This document shows, piece after piece, positions 1-8,170 of a stretch of 64,000 bases of DNA. The stretch is from the NCBI GenBank assembly GCA_026415975.1, contig JAOAFZ010000001.1, forward strand, positions 186,001 through 250,000. The letters run 5' to 3'. Position 1 is the stretch's first letter; each line of letters starts with the position of its first letter. The position numbers and the translations under genes were made by a program. Below the pieces are notes generated by a model. The model did no database searches, was not told where the DNA came from, and worked only from the letters and a program-made list of their open reading frames with translations. Source of the DNA: Patescibacteria group bacterium (GTDB taxonomy: Bacteria > Patescibacteriota > Microgenomatia > UBA1406 > GWC2-37-13).

Positions 1-1140
1 CTGCTGAGATTGCTGAGCAGGCTGTCCCTGTGGTGAAGCGTTAAGCGGCGGCATTGGAGGCATCTGTGGTCGCTGTTGCATAGGTGGCATCGGCGGCCGT
101 TGCATTTGCGGTGGCGGCGGCATGAGATCTTCGTCGTCGAAGTCGTCCAGAGGGTTGTTCATAAAGTCCATACCTCCCTGTCCTGCAGGATATCCTCCGA
201 AGGGTGATTGCTGAGGCGGGCCACCAAAAGGAGACGATCCTCCAAAAGGAGGCTGTCCGCCGAATGGAGGCTGTCCGCCAAATCCTCTCATATCGAATGG
301 GCTGGGTGCAGGAGGAGCCATTCCCGGAAAACCCATTCCGCTACCGAAACCGCCTGCTGCTCCCGGAGCCGGTGAAACTCCGCCGAATGGGTCGGGTTTT
401 TGCCCCATCGCGATCTGCTTTTTTACCGCGCCTAGTTTCATTAGTGTTGCGGCTGTTTCGAATGTCTGTGGATTAACCGAATAGGAGGAAAAATTATTCG
501 TAGCAGAGAGAATGCCGTTATAGAGATTTGTGGCAATATCCTTATCCATTTCTATGCCAAGTTCCCGAATAAGTTGATACACCAGTTCACAGGTTGATGA
601 TATTTGTTTGTTTACCAAATTGACCGTTCCATAGTTGTTGTTTATCAGGTGCCGGTCGATATTCAAGATATTTTTCGACTGGAACTGATTTTGATTTTCG
701 GTATAAAGTGCTCCCAGACTGTTTAGACTGGGAACGTCAACAGTGATAATAAAGTCAATTTTTCCGCCCGTGTAGGAAAACTTGACATCTCTGGGATCAA
801 TTTTTGAGGAATCTCCCGAGGGAACAAGAATCAGATTAAAGGTGTCACCCGAAATGTTATAGTCAACTTTCTCGATTGCACCCTCTGTGTAGGGAAAGGA
901 TACCACCAGATGATTTCCCGAAGCGGCGAACTCTTTCTGAATTTTTTCCACTCCCAGAAGGTCGACTTTCTGGAAATTCTGACAGATAAGAGACACATGC
1001 TTATTCATCTTGGTCAGTGCAAGATAAAGAGCGGTACCAGCTGCGATACCATCCACAGTCGGATTATTTTGCAGTGCAATTATCCCCGAGCTATGGCGGT
1101 TCAAAAGTTCTGTGGCTTTGCTGAGTTGTGCCTGGTCCAT
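1..1140 (-). CDS. DHH-family phosphoesterase-like protein (NrnA-like), probably inactive, with Pro/Gly/Met-rich tail; C-terminus cut by window edge
   Basis: The frame is open from ATG at 1140 to base 1 (380 codons), so the C-terminus lies outside the window. Residues 1-245 follow the DHH fold of NrnA-type oligoribonuclease/pAp phosphatases: a motif I remnant NPTVDGIAAG (26-35), motif II Asp135 in ITVDVPSLNSLG, a DRH triad (162-164) where the family has DHH, and GILSATNNF (209-217) where the family has GI-x-x-D-T-G-x-F. At least two metal-binding positions are therefore changed (His to Arg163, Asp to Ala213). The DHHA1 substrate-binding domain is absent. Instead a disordered-looking tail begins near residue 246, with PFGG repeats, an acidic DDFDDED patch and a PPMPP/QRP-rich end. 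It lies 15 nt downstream of infB, a place where NrnA genes often occur. I infer a nucleic-acid-binding or regulatory role rather than catalysis; fold confidence is good, function unknown. Confidence 0.8.
   Translation of the reverse strand, partial: MDQAQLSKATELLNRHSSGIIALQNNPTVDGIAAGTALYLALTKMNKHVSLICQNFQKVDLLGVEKIQKEFAASGNHLVVSFPYTEGAIEKVDYNISGDTFNLILVPSGDSSKIDPRDVKFSYTGGKIDFIITVDVPSLNSLGALYTENQNQFQSKNILNIDRHLINNNYGTVNLVNKQISSTCELVYQLIRELGIEMDKDIATNLYNGILSATNNFSSYSVNPQTFETAATLMKLGAVKKQIAMGQKPDPFGGVSPAPGAAGGFGSGMGFPGMAPPAPSPFDMRGFGGQPPFGGQPPFGGSSPFGGPPQQSPFGGYPAGQGGMDFMNNPLDDFDDEDLMPPPPQMQRPPMPPMQQRPQMPPMPPLNASPQGQPAQQSQQ
222..285 (-). repeat. Short in-frame PFGG repeats in the DHH protein tail
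   Basis: Consecutive units of about six codons ([18 protein letters not shown]-type) give near-identical 18-bp DNA units. The repeats are purely coding and in register, so their number could change by slippage without breaking the frame. They form the core of the low-complexity tail described for the DHH-like protein. Confidence 0.6.
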
Positions 1141-1155
1141 ACGTATATAAAAATA

Positions 1156-2616
1156 CTATGAGATAGATTTTATCACATCACCGACCCGAATGTCAAGGAG
1201 AGGATAAAACAACATCCCGCACTCATTTTCCTTTTTGACTTCCTGTACAGATTTTGCCCGTATTCGAAGTGAAACAAGTTTAGATTTTGCTATAAGATTA
1301 TCGTTGCGGTACAGTTCAATCTGATCTCCATTTGCGATTTTCCCCTTTGTTACCTTTGCGCCGAACACCGTTTCACCCTCAATATTAAAGGTTGCAAGAA
1401 TTTTTGCTTCGCCCTTAATATTCTTTTCAGAGTTCTCTTTTTCCTGCAACAGCAGGGAAACTTCTTCCAGTTCCTCCAGAAGCTCATAGATAATATCGTA
1501 TGTTTTTATGATGACTTTTTCCTGTTTAGCAAGCTCTCGTGCAATCGGATCAATTATGACTGAAAAACCTATCACAAGTGCCTTGGTTGCTTTTGCCATA
1601 AAGACATCAGATTTGTTGATATCTCCAACGGAGGCACTCTGAATAACGATAGCATCATTATCGGCTAGCATACCGGTTATTGCATCCAGTGAACCCTGCG
1701 AATCACATTTTAGAACAATTACGAGCTTGCGTTTCTCATCTTCGGCACTCAAAACTATCATATTCGCCCAATCCTCGAATGTGCGTACCGCTTTAACGGC
1801 TTGTTCAACCTTTTCCTGTACAACCGGGGAGGTAGTTATGAATGTGCCAACCTCCGGAATTTCTGATAGTCCAAGCAACTCAACAGGCTGCGAAGGTTCA
1901 ATCTGCCGGACTGGTTTACCCAGATCATTGAACATGGTGCGGATTTTCGCCTTTTGTTCACCTGCATAAACGGTATCGCCGACTTTCAGAGTGCCGTTTT
2001 TAATAATGATACTTGCAACAATACCCCGGCGATCTTTTTTTGTTTCAATGATATATGCCTCAGCAGGTGCTTCCGTATCATATTCAAGTTGTAAGTCTGA
2101 AGTGATAAGAAGTAGTGATTCCAGAAGATCAGGGATACCGTCTCCGGTGAGTGCAGAAATATGAACAGCCGGCACAGTTCCCCCTTTTTCTTCGGTTATT
2201 ACCTCGTATTTAAGAAGATCATTTTTTACCCGGTTAGGATTTGCTTCGGGGAGGTCCGTCTTGTTGATCGCTACCACAAAGGGAATTTTTGCTTCTCTAA
2301 TGTGGTTAATCGATTCGACTGTCTGGGGCTTGATTGAATCTTTTGCATCAATTACCAGAATTGCCACATCTGCGACCGTTGCGCCACGGGAACGAAGTTT
2401 GGAGAAAGCTTCATGCCCGGGAGTATCAATGAATGTCAGCTTGTCGGTGGCATATCCCTTTATGCCGGTTGCAATCTCATAGGCCCCGATCCGCTGGGTA
2501 ATTCCTCCGTGTTCTTTTGCTGTGAGTCGGGATTTTCGGATGTAATCCAGCAGTGATGTCTTGCCATGGTCTACATGACCAAGAATGGTAACGATGGGAG
2601 GCCGTGGTTTCACCAT
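1156..2616 (-). CDS. infB: Translation initiation factor IF-2 (short form)
   Basis: GTPase that brings initiator fMet-tRNA to the small ribosomal subunit and promotes subunit joining. The P-loop GHVDHGKT is at residues 13-20, followed by switch II DTPGHEAF near 63, NKTD near 117 and SALTG near 151, then the beta-barrel domain II, domain III and the C-terminal fMet-tRNA-binding C2 domain. At 486 aa it lacks the long N-terminal extension of most bacterial IF-2 proteins, which is usual for reduced genomes. It follows nusA by 54 nt on the same strand and precedes the DHH gene, giving nusA-infB-DHH; rimP, ylxR and rbfA of the classical cluster are absent. No clear Shine-Dalgarno sequence precedes the ATG. 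Confidence 0.97.
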   Translation of the reverse strand: MVKPRPPIVTILGHVDHGKTSLLDYIRKSRLTAKEHGGITQRIGAYEIATGIKGYATDKLTFIDTPGHEAFSKLRSRGATVADVAILVIDAKDSIKPQTVESINHIREAKIPFVVAINKTDLPEANPNRVKNDLLKYEVITEEKGGTVPAVHISALTGDGIPDLLESLLLITSDLQLEYDTEAPAEAYIIETKKDRRGIVASIIIKNGTLKVGDTVYAGEQKAKIRTMFNDLGKPVRQIEPSQPVELLGLSEIPEVGTFITTSPVVQEKVEQAVKAVRTFEDWANMIVLSAEDEKRKLVIVLKCDSQGSLDAITGMLADNDAIVIQSASVGDINKSDVFMAKATKALVIGFSVIIDPIARELAKQEKVIIKTYDIIYELLEELEEVSLLLQEKENSEKNIKGEAKILATFNIEGETVFGAKVTKGKIANGDQIELYRNDNLIAKSKLVSLRIRAKSVQEVKKENECGMLFYPLLDIRVGDVIKSIS

Positions 2617-2670
2617 AAGTTTTTCAAAATATACAATTTCAGAATTTGGTTACCCAGTCAAGGAGGGGGT

Positions 2671-3738
2671 TTACGCTGCCTGCTCCGGTTCTGCTGCTGC
2701 CGGAGCATCTTCAACGGCTGCTGCATCAGATCCGGACTCCGGTTCAGGAGTTTCTTGGACTTGCGCTACTTCTTCCTTTGAACCCTCTACCGGAACCTGG
2801 ATAATATCAATTTCGTATCCTACCAGCCGGGATGCAAGGTTTACATTAACCCCGCCTTTTCCAATGGCAAGCGGAGCCTGTGATTCATCTACCGTAACCT
2901 TTGCCAGCTTTGCGACGGTGTCTATCTCGATGCCGAGTATTTTTGCCGGCGATAGTGCGCTCGTCAGGTAGGTTTTAGTGTCTTTACTCCACGGAATAAT
3001 GTCAATTTTTTCAGCTCCACCTAGCTCATCGGTGACTGTTTGTACACGCACACCTTTTTGCCCTACGCAGGCGCCAACCGGGTCAACACCACCCTGGGAA
3101 CTGTGAACGGCGATCTTAGCACGTTCTCCCGGCTCACGCACGACGTCTTTGATCTCCACGGTCCCGGTACCGATCTCCGGGACCTCCCGCTTGAACAGTT
3201 CTTTCAACAGATTAACATCAGAGCGGGAAAGAACTATCCGGGAATGTCCGAATTTATCCTCGACGATGTCTTTCAGAAGTGCTACAATCTGACTGTTTAC
3301 ACGGTATGTCTCGTTTCGGATCTGCTCCTCCCGTGGCAGTACTGCCTCCGACTTTCCGATGTCTACGTGTACATTATACGCATCTGTCCGGATTATTCTT
3401 CCACGGATTATACTTCCGACCTGATCACGAAACTGAGAGATGATATTCTTCTTTTCCGCTTCCCGTATCTTCTGGAGAATTACCTGACGCGCAGTCTGTG
3501 CAGCAATGCGACCGAAACCGGGCGGAGTGATGTCTTTTCCTGCTCTGATAACTTTCGTTTCACCGTTATCCTTACTAACTACGACAGCAACATCTTCATC
3601 CCAGATATCTGCGTGTTCTTTCTTAAACGCAGCAAGGACGGCAGCTTCGATAGAAGCCAGAACGTCCTGTGGAGAGATCCCCCGCTCGGTAGCAACCTGG
3701 TTTAGCGCGAGGGCAAACTCGCTTTTTACAATTCCCAT
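2671..3738 (-). CDS. nusA: Transcription termination/antitermination factor NusA
   Basis: RNA polymerase-associated factor acting in pausing, termination and antitermination. The 355-aa product has the N-terminal RNAP-binding domain (about 1-120), an S1 domain (IIRGRIIRTDAYNVHVDIG, about 127-145), and two KH domains (VGQKGVRVQTV and IGKGGVNVNLA GxxG loops), then an acidic Ala/Glu/Pro-rich tail. I chose ATG 3738 because the product then begins MGIVKSEF and a -10 box lies 6 nt upstream. A TTG at 3756 would add six residues but would lie upstream of the predicted transcription start. Upstream is rplY rather than rimP. Confidence 0.95.
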   Translation of the reverse strand: MGIVKSEFALALNQVATERGISPQDVLASIEAAVLAAFKKEHADIWDEDVAVVVSKDNGETKVIRAGKDITPPGFGRIAAQTARQVILQKIREAEKKNIISQFRDQVGSIIRGRIIRTDAYNVHVDIGKSEAVLPREEQIRNETYRVNSQIVALLKDIVEDKFGHSRIVLSRSDVNLLKELFKREVPEIGTGTVEIKDVVREPGERAKIAVHSSQGGVDPVGACVGQKGVRVQTVTDELGGAEKIDIIPWSKDTKTYLTSALSPAKILGIEIDTVAKLAKVTVDESQAPLAIGKGGVNVNLASRLVGYEIDIIQVPVEGSKEEVAQVQETPEPESGSDAAAVEDAPAAAEPEQAA

Positions 3739-3744
3739 GGGTAC

Positions 3745-3772
3745 ATTGTAGCACAAACACAGGGAAAATCAA
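3745..3772 (-). promoter_or_regulatory. Leaderless promoter of nusA
   Basis: On the minus strand, TTGATT (3772-3767), a 16-nt spacer and TACAAT (3750-3745), preceded by an extended -10 TGC. Six bases separate the -10 box from ATG 3738, so transcription would start at or next to the A of the start codon. Inferred from spacing only. Confidence 0.6.
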
Positions 3773-3811
3773 CGAAGGACGGGCATTGGTGAAGGCAGGT
3801 TTTTAACCTGG

Positions 3812-4495
3812 TTACTCTTTGCTCTCAGGTTGTCCGGCGTCTATGGATTCCGGAGCTTCCTCAACCTCTGATGTGCCGTCTTCTGTTTCGGGGATGGTAG
3901 AAGCGGTATCAGGATCTGTTGATTCTTCTTTGTGTTCGGTAACGGAAACTATCACCTGCTCTGGATCATCTTTTATAACATAATCTGCTGCGACCGGAAT
4001 ATCACCAACGGTAACGGACTGTCCGATTTCGGTAAGAGACTCAAGGTTGATTGTGATAGCAGAAGGAATATTTGTCGGAAGCGCTTCAATAGTGATTTTA
4101 TCCTTCTGATACAAAATTACTGCGCCCTCTTTTTCTGCTGGTGATGCCCCAATGAATTCCAGCGGAACAACCGTCTCGATTTTTTGTTTCAGGTTGATTT
4201 TCCTGAAATCCACATGCAACAGCCAGCCCTTGACCGGATTACTCTGGGTTTCTCCGATGAGCGTAGGAATTTCTTTCCCGTCAACTTTCAGGTAAACAAC
4301 ACCGGTTTGACCTGCCTGACTGTAGATTTTCCGGAAATCCCGTTCGTCTATTGCTATCGGGAGTGATGGGAAACCCTTTCCAAATACGTTGGCTGGAATT
4401 GTACCACCTTTCCGGAGTCTTTTTACACCTTTCCCGAGTATGCTGCGCCTATGCGCTTCTAGGTAAAGTTTTTCGGTGGAATTCGGGTTCGTCAT
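3812..4495 (-). CDS. rplY: 50S ribosomal protein L25 (Ctc/TL5 type)
   Basis: 5S rRNA-binding ribosomal protein of the long Ctc/TL5 form (227 aa). The N-terminal L25 domain (about 10-100) carries GKGVKRLRKGGTIPANVFGK and a conserved LLHVDFRKI block; the C-terminal beta domain (about 100-190) is typical of TL5, followed by an acidic, probably disordered tail. The gene starts 5 nt after the DUF4012 stop codon and ends 73 nt before nusA, which has its own promoter. It probably shares the transcript of the DUF4012 gene. Confidence 0.95.
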   Translation of the reverse strand: MTNPNSTEKLYLEAHRRSILGKGVKRLRKGGTIPANVFGKGFPSLPIAIDERDFRKIYSQAGQTGVVYLKVDGKEIPTLIGETQSNPVKGWLLHVDFRKINLKQKIETVVPLEFIGASPAEKEGAVILYQKDKITIEALPTNIPSAITINLESLTEIGQSVTVGDIPVAADYVIKDDPEQVIVSVTEHKEESTDPDTASTIPETEDGTSEVEEAPESIDAGQPESKE

Positions 4496-4500
4496 TTGGA

Positions 4501-6828
4501 TTATTCAAGAAAAAATTCTAGGAAAAATATTTTGTCTGCTGACAGAGAGGTATTATAGATAATCCTGTTGCCTTTTACAATAGGAGAAAAGTTTTTATTT
4601 ACCACATAAAAATTATCAGGCTTCTCAATCTCTAGAGCAAAGTCGGAATTAGGGGATCCGATCTGCTTTTGCAATATCAGTTGATAAATTCCGTTTCCAC
4701 GAACCGCCTTTTCACCATATTCATAGTCGATAACGATTTCACCTTGTTGCTGTGGTGCTACAGTGCTCAAAAAACCGATTCTGGTAATTTCTCCGGATTG
4801 CAAATCATAGGAATCAAGCTTTTTCCCCATATTGGTAATTCCTGTAATCCGGACGTTTTTTGGCAGAAGCAATTGAAAGTAATTCCGGTAGGGACCTCCA
4901 GGGAAAACCTGCGGTTCAGATTCATTTGCATAAAGTATCCGGAGCCGGTGTCGTATTGTTCCGTCGGGGAGGATGGTTACCTTGAATTCGTGACGCTTAG
5001 TAATAAAAAAATTCGCCTTATTCACTCCCAGATTCGCGTCGTAGGGGAAAAGATAGTCAACGATACAATTCGGATTTGAGGATATTGTGCAAACCGGTGC
5101 GATAGTTCTTCCCGCCCAGTAGTTTGCATCTATAAGAGATTGAAGTTCTCTGTTGGAAAAAGACATCACGATCTGTTTTTCATTGAGTGACTTAATTAGT
5201 GCAGAGAACAGTTTATCCGGACTTGCTTCCGTAATATCAATCAACATCTGGTTCATTACAGCCCCAAGAAATGTTTTTTTTTGACGGGATCCCGGAAAAA
5301 AGTTTTTTTCGGCATACAACTGCGCTTTTATATAAAAATTATCCGATGTAACCCGTTCCCGAAAGTCGGGGATATACAGCTCATCCATTGCGGCAAGAAT
5401 ATTCTGGACAGCACTGGTAGTTATCAGAATGACACCATCAAAATCTCGAATGTTCATTGTGCGGTCGAGAAAAAATTTTGCCTGGGAGGCATTTTCCGTG
5501 AAATCCGGTGAAAATGCAGAATCACGGAGAAACCAGTGCGGCTGGTCGAGGTATTCCCGGATTGGTGCAGGCGGTCGAACATGGGCCTGAAGCTGACCAT
5601 CCGCATCGTAAACGTCGTAAACGTCCAAATTCATAAGGGTATAGTCTTTTACCTTGACAACGGCAAACGAACCGATAAACCCGCCGCCCGGGCGGAGTTC
5701 CATGTTGTTTGCAAAGAGTATCAGATACTTCCGTTCTGCATTTTCCCCAAGTATCCAACCGAAGTATGGAAAAAACGGCTGTACCGTTTTTATTGCATCG
5801 GATATACTGTCCACGGTGAGTCGCAAGCCATCGAAACGGCTATCAAACCGAGGTATCTTAGATTTCAGAATGCTGAGATCATTAGCGGTCTTCCGTATCG
5901 TGGAAAAAAGTGATTCAGCGATTTGCCCGATATACTCGACGTCAGAGGAAGTCTTTCCGGTTTGAAGTATAAGATCCCGGAGTGTTTCCCCCCGTTGCTC
6001 CAGAAATGCGGCATTTTTCACCACATCGATGGTTGTCCGGTTCAGCAGGAACGCATCGTCAGGGAGGATTGCGAGCGAAAAGAGCGAATAGGTTGGGCGG
6101 ACAATGGCATATAGCCATTGTCCGGAATTAATCCCGAAACTTGCCAGTCTTGCATACTCTACCGCAGTCGCAGTATCCCGTTGCCACAATGAAACTGCAG
6201 CACGATACGTCAGGTAGGTTGCTCCGGCAAGTACCGGAAGGAAAGCCAGATGCAACAATCCGACTACTGCCAGAATAGCCAGTACCGCATTCCTTGGTTT
6301 GGCAAGAGATGCTATCCTTTTCCTGATTGCGATACGTTTCCGGTCAAATCTTTTTCGTGAATGGAGTTGGTGCTTTATAGCATGTTGTTGAGGGGTAAAA
6401 TGTTCTATCGGGAGAAAGACCTCTGAACTATGGGTAAAACTAAACCAGAGTATCTTCTCAATATCTTCCGGGTAATGCTCGGCAGTAGTCGTTAGTGAAA
6501 TAATTTTTACCGATCCGCCCTGGTAGTTTTTGACCAGGGCTCGCATGGCATCTGCACGTGCAGGTAGGTTAAGATAAATAAACACCAGCTTGCGGTGTGA
6601 CTTTGAGAATGCCTGCTTAAATACATGTTCGCTGGCATCAATGGTGAAAACTATGGAGTAGGATTGTAGATCAGCGGGCAGATCAGTCCGGCGGTCTACT
6701 ATGGAATCATACAGGGAGAGTCTTGATTGAAGTAAATCAGCAAGCGGGACGTTTTCAGGAGCGCATACCAGAATACGGGAAGCGGAAACTTCGGTCTGGG
6801 TAGTCAATCTGATCGGTTGCCGGTTCAT
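4501..6828 (-). CDS. DUF4012 domain protein with cytoplasmic N-terminal domain and membrane anchor
   Basis: A 775-aa protein with three parts. Residues 1-145 look like a Rossmann- or receiver-like alpha/beta domain (SRILVCAPE, KLVFIYLNLPA, VKIISLTTT strands). A basic stretch follows (155-175), then a transmembrane region at about 180-210. The large C-terminal region holds the DUF4012 hallmark, here KYLILFANNMELRPGGGFIG near 366-385, followed by conserved WFLRDSAFSPDF. DUF4012 proteins are common in CPR bacteria and their function is unknown; the topology suggests an inside N-terminal domain and an extracellular C-terminal domain. The start overlaps a bidirectional promoter shared with the nucleotidyltransferase at 6850. 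A second DUF4012 gene begins at 63080 beside polysaccharide genes. Confidence 0.85.
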   Translation of the reverse strand: MNRQPIRLTTQTEVSASRILVCAPENVPLADLLQSRLSLYDSIVDRRTDLPADLQSYSIVFTIDASEHVFKQAFSKSHRKLVFIYLNLPARADAMRALVKNYQGGSVKIISLTTTAEHYPEDIEKILWFSFTHSSEVFLPIEHFTPQQHAIKHQLHSRKRFDRKRIAIRKRIASLAKPRNAVLAILAVVGLLHLAFLPVLAGATYLTYRAAVSLWQRDTATAVEYARLASFGINSGQWLYAIVRPTYSLFSLAILPDDAFLLNRTTIDVVKNAAFLEQRGETLRDLILQTGKTSSDVEYIGQIAESLFSTIRKTANDLSILKSKIPRFDSRFDGLRLTVDSISDAIKTVQPFFPYFGWILGENAERKYLILFANNMELRPGGGFIGSFAVVKVKDYTLMNLDVYDVYDADGQLQAHVRPPAPIREYLDQPHWFLRDSAFSPDFTENASQAKFFLDRTMNIRDFDGVILITTSAVQNILAAMDELYIPDFRERVTSDNFYIKAQLYAEKNFFPGSRQKKTFLGAVMNQMLIDITEASPDKLFSALIKSLNEKQIVMSFSNRELQSLIDANYWAGRTIAPVCTISSNPNCIVDYLFPYDANLGVNKANFFITKRHEFKVTILPDGTIRHRLRILYANESEPQVFPGGPYRNYFQLLLPKNVRITGITNMGKKLDSYDLQSGEITRIGFLSTVAPQQQGEIVIDYEYGEKAVRGNGIYQLILQKQIGSPNSDFALEIEKPDNFYVVNKNFSPIVKGNRIIYNTSLSADKIFFLEFFLE

Positions 6829-6834
6829 ACGGAT

Positions 6835-6840
6835 AGTATA
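6835..6840 (-). promoter_or_regulatory. -10 box of the DUF4012 gene (leaderless)
   Basis: TATACT on the minus strand ends 6 nt before ATG 6828, so the predicted start falls at the A of the ATG. It overlaps the plus-strand -10 box at 6837-6842. No good -35 element is visible. Confidence 0.5.
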
Positions 6841-6842
6841 AT
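6837..6842 (+). promoter_or_regulatory. -10 box of the nucleotidyltransferase gene (leaderless)
   Basis: A perfect TATAAT ends 7 nt before ATG 6850. It shares four bases with the opposing TATACT, making a compact back-to-back promoter. The -35 region is weak. Confidence 0.5.
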
Positions 6843-6849
6843 TCTACTC

Positions 6850-7329
6850 ATGAACGAGAAAATTATCCCGGAATCGGAACTTGCGGTAAAAAGGCTAACG
6901 TGGCCGGACGACGTTGTGCTCGTTGGGGGCTGTTTTGACCTACTGCATTTCGGTCACTTTTCATTTCTGAAGTCTGCCCGTTCACAGGGTGAGTTTCTGG
7001 TGGTTGCCTTGGAGCCGGATGAGTTTATTCGCATCCGGAAAAAGCGGGAACCGGTGCATACCCAGCATCAGCGGGCGGAAATACTTGCTGGCATTGAATT
7101 TGTAAACGCAGTTATCCTTTTACCCTTTTACCAATCTGATAGCGACTATCACGGACTGGTAAAACAGGTGCGTCCGAAGGTTGTGGCAGTAACTGCTGAA
7201 GACCCGAATCTCAAGCGGAAAGAGATGCAGGCGAGAAATGTTGGTGCCCGTGTTGTGGAGGTTACCCCGATTATTAATTCATTTTCTACCAGTTCCATAA
7301 TACAATATGCGACTCTTCTTGGGGATTAA
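6850..7329 (+). CDS. Adenylyl-/cytidylyltransferase family protein (HxGH)
   Basis: A 159-aa nucleotidyltransferase of the superfamily containing TagD, PanC-type and RfaE/HldE C-terminal domains. The signature GGCFDLLHFGHFSFL carries the HxGH nucleotide-binding motif near residues 34-37, and the C-terminal NSFSTSSII resembles the S-T-T-x-I motif of the HldE/TagD group. The reaction would be NTP plus a phosphorylated substrate to a nucleotide-activated product and pyrophosphate; the substrate cannot be read from sequence. ATG 6850 is chosen because it sits 7 nt after a TATAAT box; a TTG at 6817 would be upstream of that start site. Its 3' end overlaps thpR by 23 nt. Confidence 0.8.
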   Translation: MNEKIIPESELAVKRLTWPDDVVLVGGCFDLLHFGHFSFLKSARSQGEFLVVALEPDEFIRIRKKREPVHTQHQRAEILAGIEFVNAVILLPFYQSDSDYHGLVKQVRPKVVAVTAEDPNLKRKEMQARNVGARVVEVTPIINSFSTSSIIQYATLLGD

Positions 7330-7843
7330 GGTGCCTGATGATTCAGCGCAGAAGATCTATCGGGCACTTGAAAATCTTCGGAATGATTATGCTTGGGCTC
7401 GTTGGGTAAATCCGGATAACTATCATATCACGATTCATTTTTTTGGAGAAAGGCCGGGTTTTAGTGATTTATTGCCGATACTCGAAGAAGCCGTATTTGA
7501 GGCGCCGCCTTTTGAGCTTGATCTCCTGAGTGGAGGAGTGTTTCAGTATCCTGAACTGGTTTTATATGTTGATTTTTACCGCGCTCGGGCTTTGGAGATT
7601 TTGGCGAAGAGGGTGGCTGAGCGCTTTTCAAACGGAGGAAAAATATACAGATTTATACCTCATGTTACTGTTGCGCGGATGAAAAAACCATCAAAACAGC
7701 AGTATCTCCATCTGAAAAAACGAATGACCGCGTTTCAGGTAGAGCACCGATTCCGGGTAGAGGAAGTATGCCTCTTTGAAAGTGTGCAGCACATGGGTAG
7801 GGTTGGATATATTTCACGGGCAAACTTTACCCTTGAGGGATGA
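7307..7843 (+). CDS. thpR: RNA 2',3'-cyclic phosphodiesterase (2'-5' RNA ligase family)
   Basis: A 178-aa member of the 2H phosphoesterase superfamily. Both HxTx motifs are present, HITI near residue 41 and HVTV near 121, with the canonical start MRLFLGIKVPDD and a NYHITIHFFGE block. The known activity is hydrolysis of 2',3'-cyclic phosphates on RNA ends. The start lies inside the preceding nucleotidyltransferase gene (23-nt overlap), so the two are likely translationally coupled. The last 17 nt overlap the convergent small membrane gene. Confidence 0.93.
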   Translation: MRLFLGIKVPDDSAQKIYRALENLRNDYAWARWVNPDNYHITIHFFGERPGFSDLLPILEEAVFEAPPFELDLLSGGVFQYPELVLYVDFYRARALEILAKRVAERFSNGGKIYRFIPHVTVARMKKPSKQQYLHLKKRMTAFQVEHRFRVEEVCLFESVQHMGRVGYISRANFTLEG

Positions 7844-8093
7844 ATGGGATCATGCCGCGGGAAAAAGCAGTAAATATTCCCAGCTCGAACAAGAAAATTA
7901 TGCCCGAGACAATAAGTGTTTTGCGAATATCTGCACGAAAGGCACTGGAGTCCGTGAACACGTCTTTAGGTGAAACAGGAGAGCGCGATGCTGCTGAAAC
8001 GGTGGTTTCAGAAAAACCGGAATTATCGCGGTGAGCAGCAGCCTCACGTCGCTTTTTAGCAAGGATTTTTCTGAGACGGGTTTTTTGCGGCAT
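7827..8093 (-). CDS. Small membrane protein of unknown function
   Basis: I do not recognise this 88-aa protein. The N-terminus is strongly basic (about 1-22, RLRKILAKKRREAAAH), a Ser/Val-rich linker follows, and a single hydrophobic segment TLIVSGIIFLFELGIFTAF lies near residues 59-77 with a short tail. It is probably a single-pass protein with its basic N-terminus inside. The call rests on a good promoter ending 5 nt before the ATG (TTACAA, 17 nt, TACAAT). A competing 64-codon plus-strand reading of the same bases lacks such support. Confidence 0.6.
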   Translation of the reverse strand: MPQKTRLRKILAKKRREAAAHRDNSGFSETTVSAASRSPVSPKDVFTDSSAFRADIRKTLIVSGIIFLFELGIFTAFSRGMIPFIPQG

Positions 8094-8098
8094 GGCTA

Positions 8099-8127
8099 AT
8101 TGTAACCGTATTGACTATGCTTTGTAA
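8099..8127 (-). promoter_or_regulatory. Leaderless promoter of the small membrane protein gene
   Basis: TTACAA (8127-8122), exactly 17 nt, then TACAAT (8104-8099), with only 5 nt to ATG 8093. It interleaves with the divergent DUF3048 promoter at 8111-8139. Confidence 0.6.
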
Positions 8128-8139
8128 AGAAGATAGAAT
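8111..8139 (+). promoter_or_regulatory. Promoter of the DUF3048 gene
   Basis: TTGACT (8111-8116), a 17-nt spacer and TAGAAT (8134-8139). The predicted start near 8146 leaves a leader of about 25 nt before ATG 8171, unlike the leaderless promoter facing the other way. Confidence 0.6.
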
Positions 8140-8170
8140 GTGTTCTTAAGCGTTATCAGCATTTTTTCAT

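Noticed and set aside
245-280. CCTCC-AAAA-GGAGG hairpin as a regulatory element
   Set aside because: It lies inside the PFGG-repeat codons of the DHH protein and is explained by them.
3040-3705. Long plus-strand frame (221 codons) antisense to nusA
   Set aside because: Composition and content are those of a shadow of a conserved gene; no domain, no start signal.
7840-8034. Plus-strand 64-codon frame over the small membrane protein gene
   Set aside because: No promoter, no recognisable domain, and the minus-strand frame has a good -35/-10 promoter and a membrane helix.
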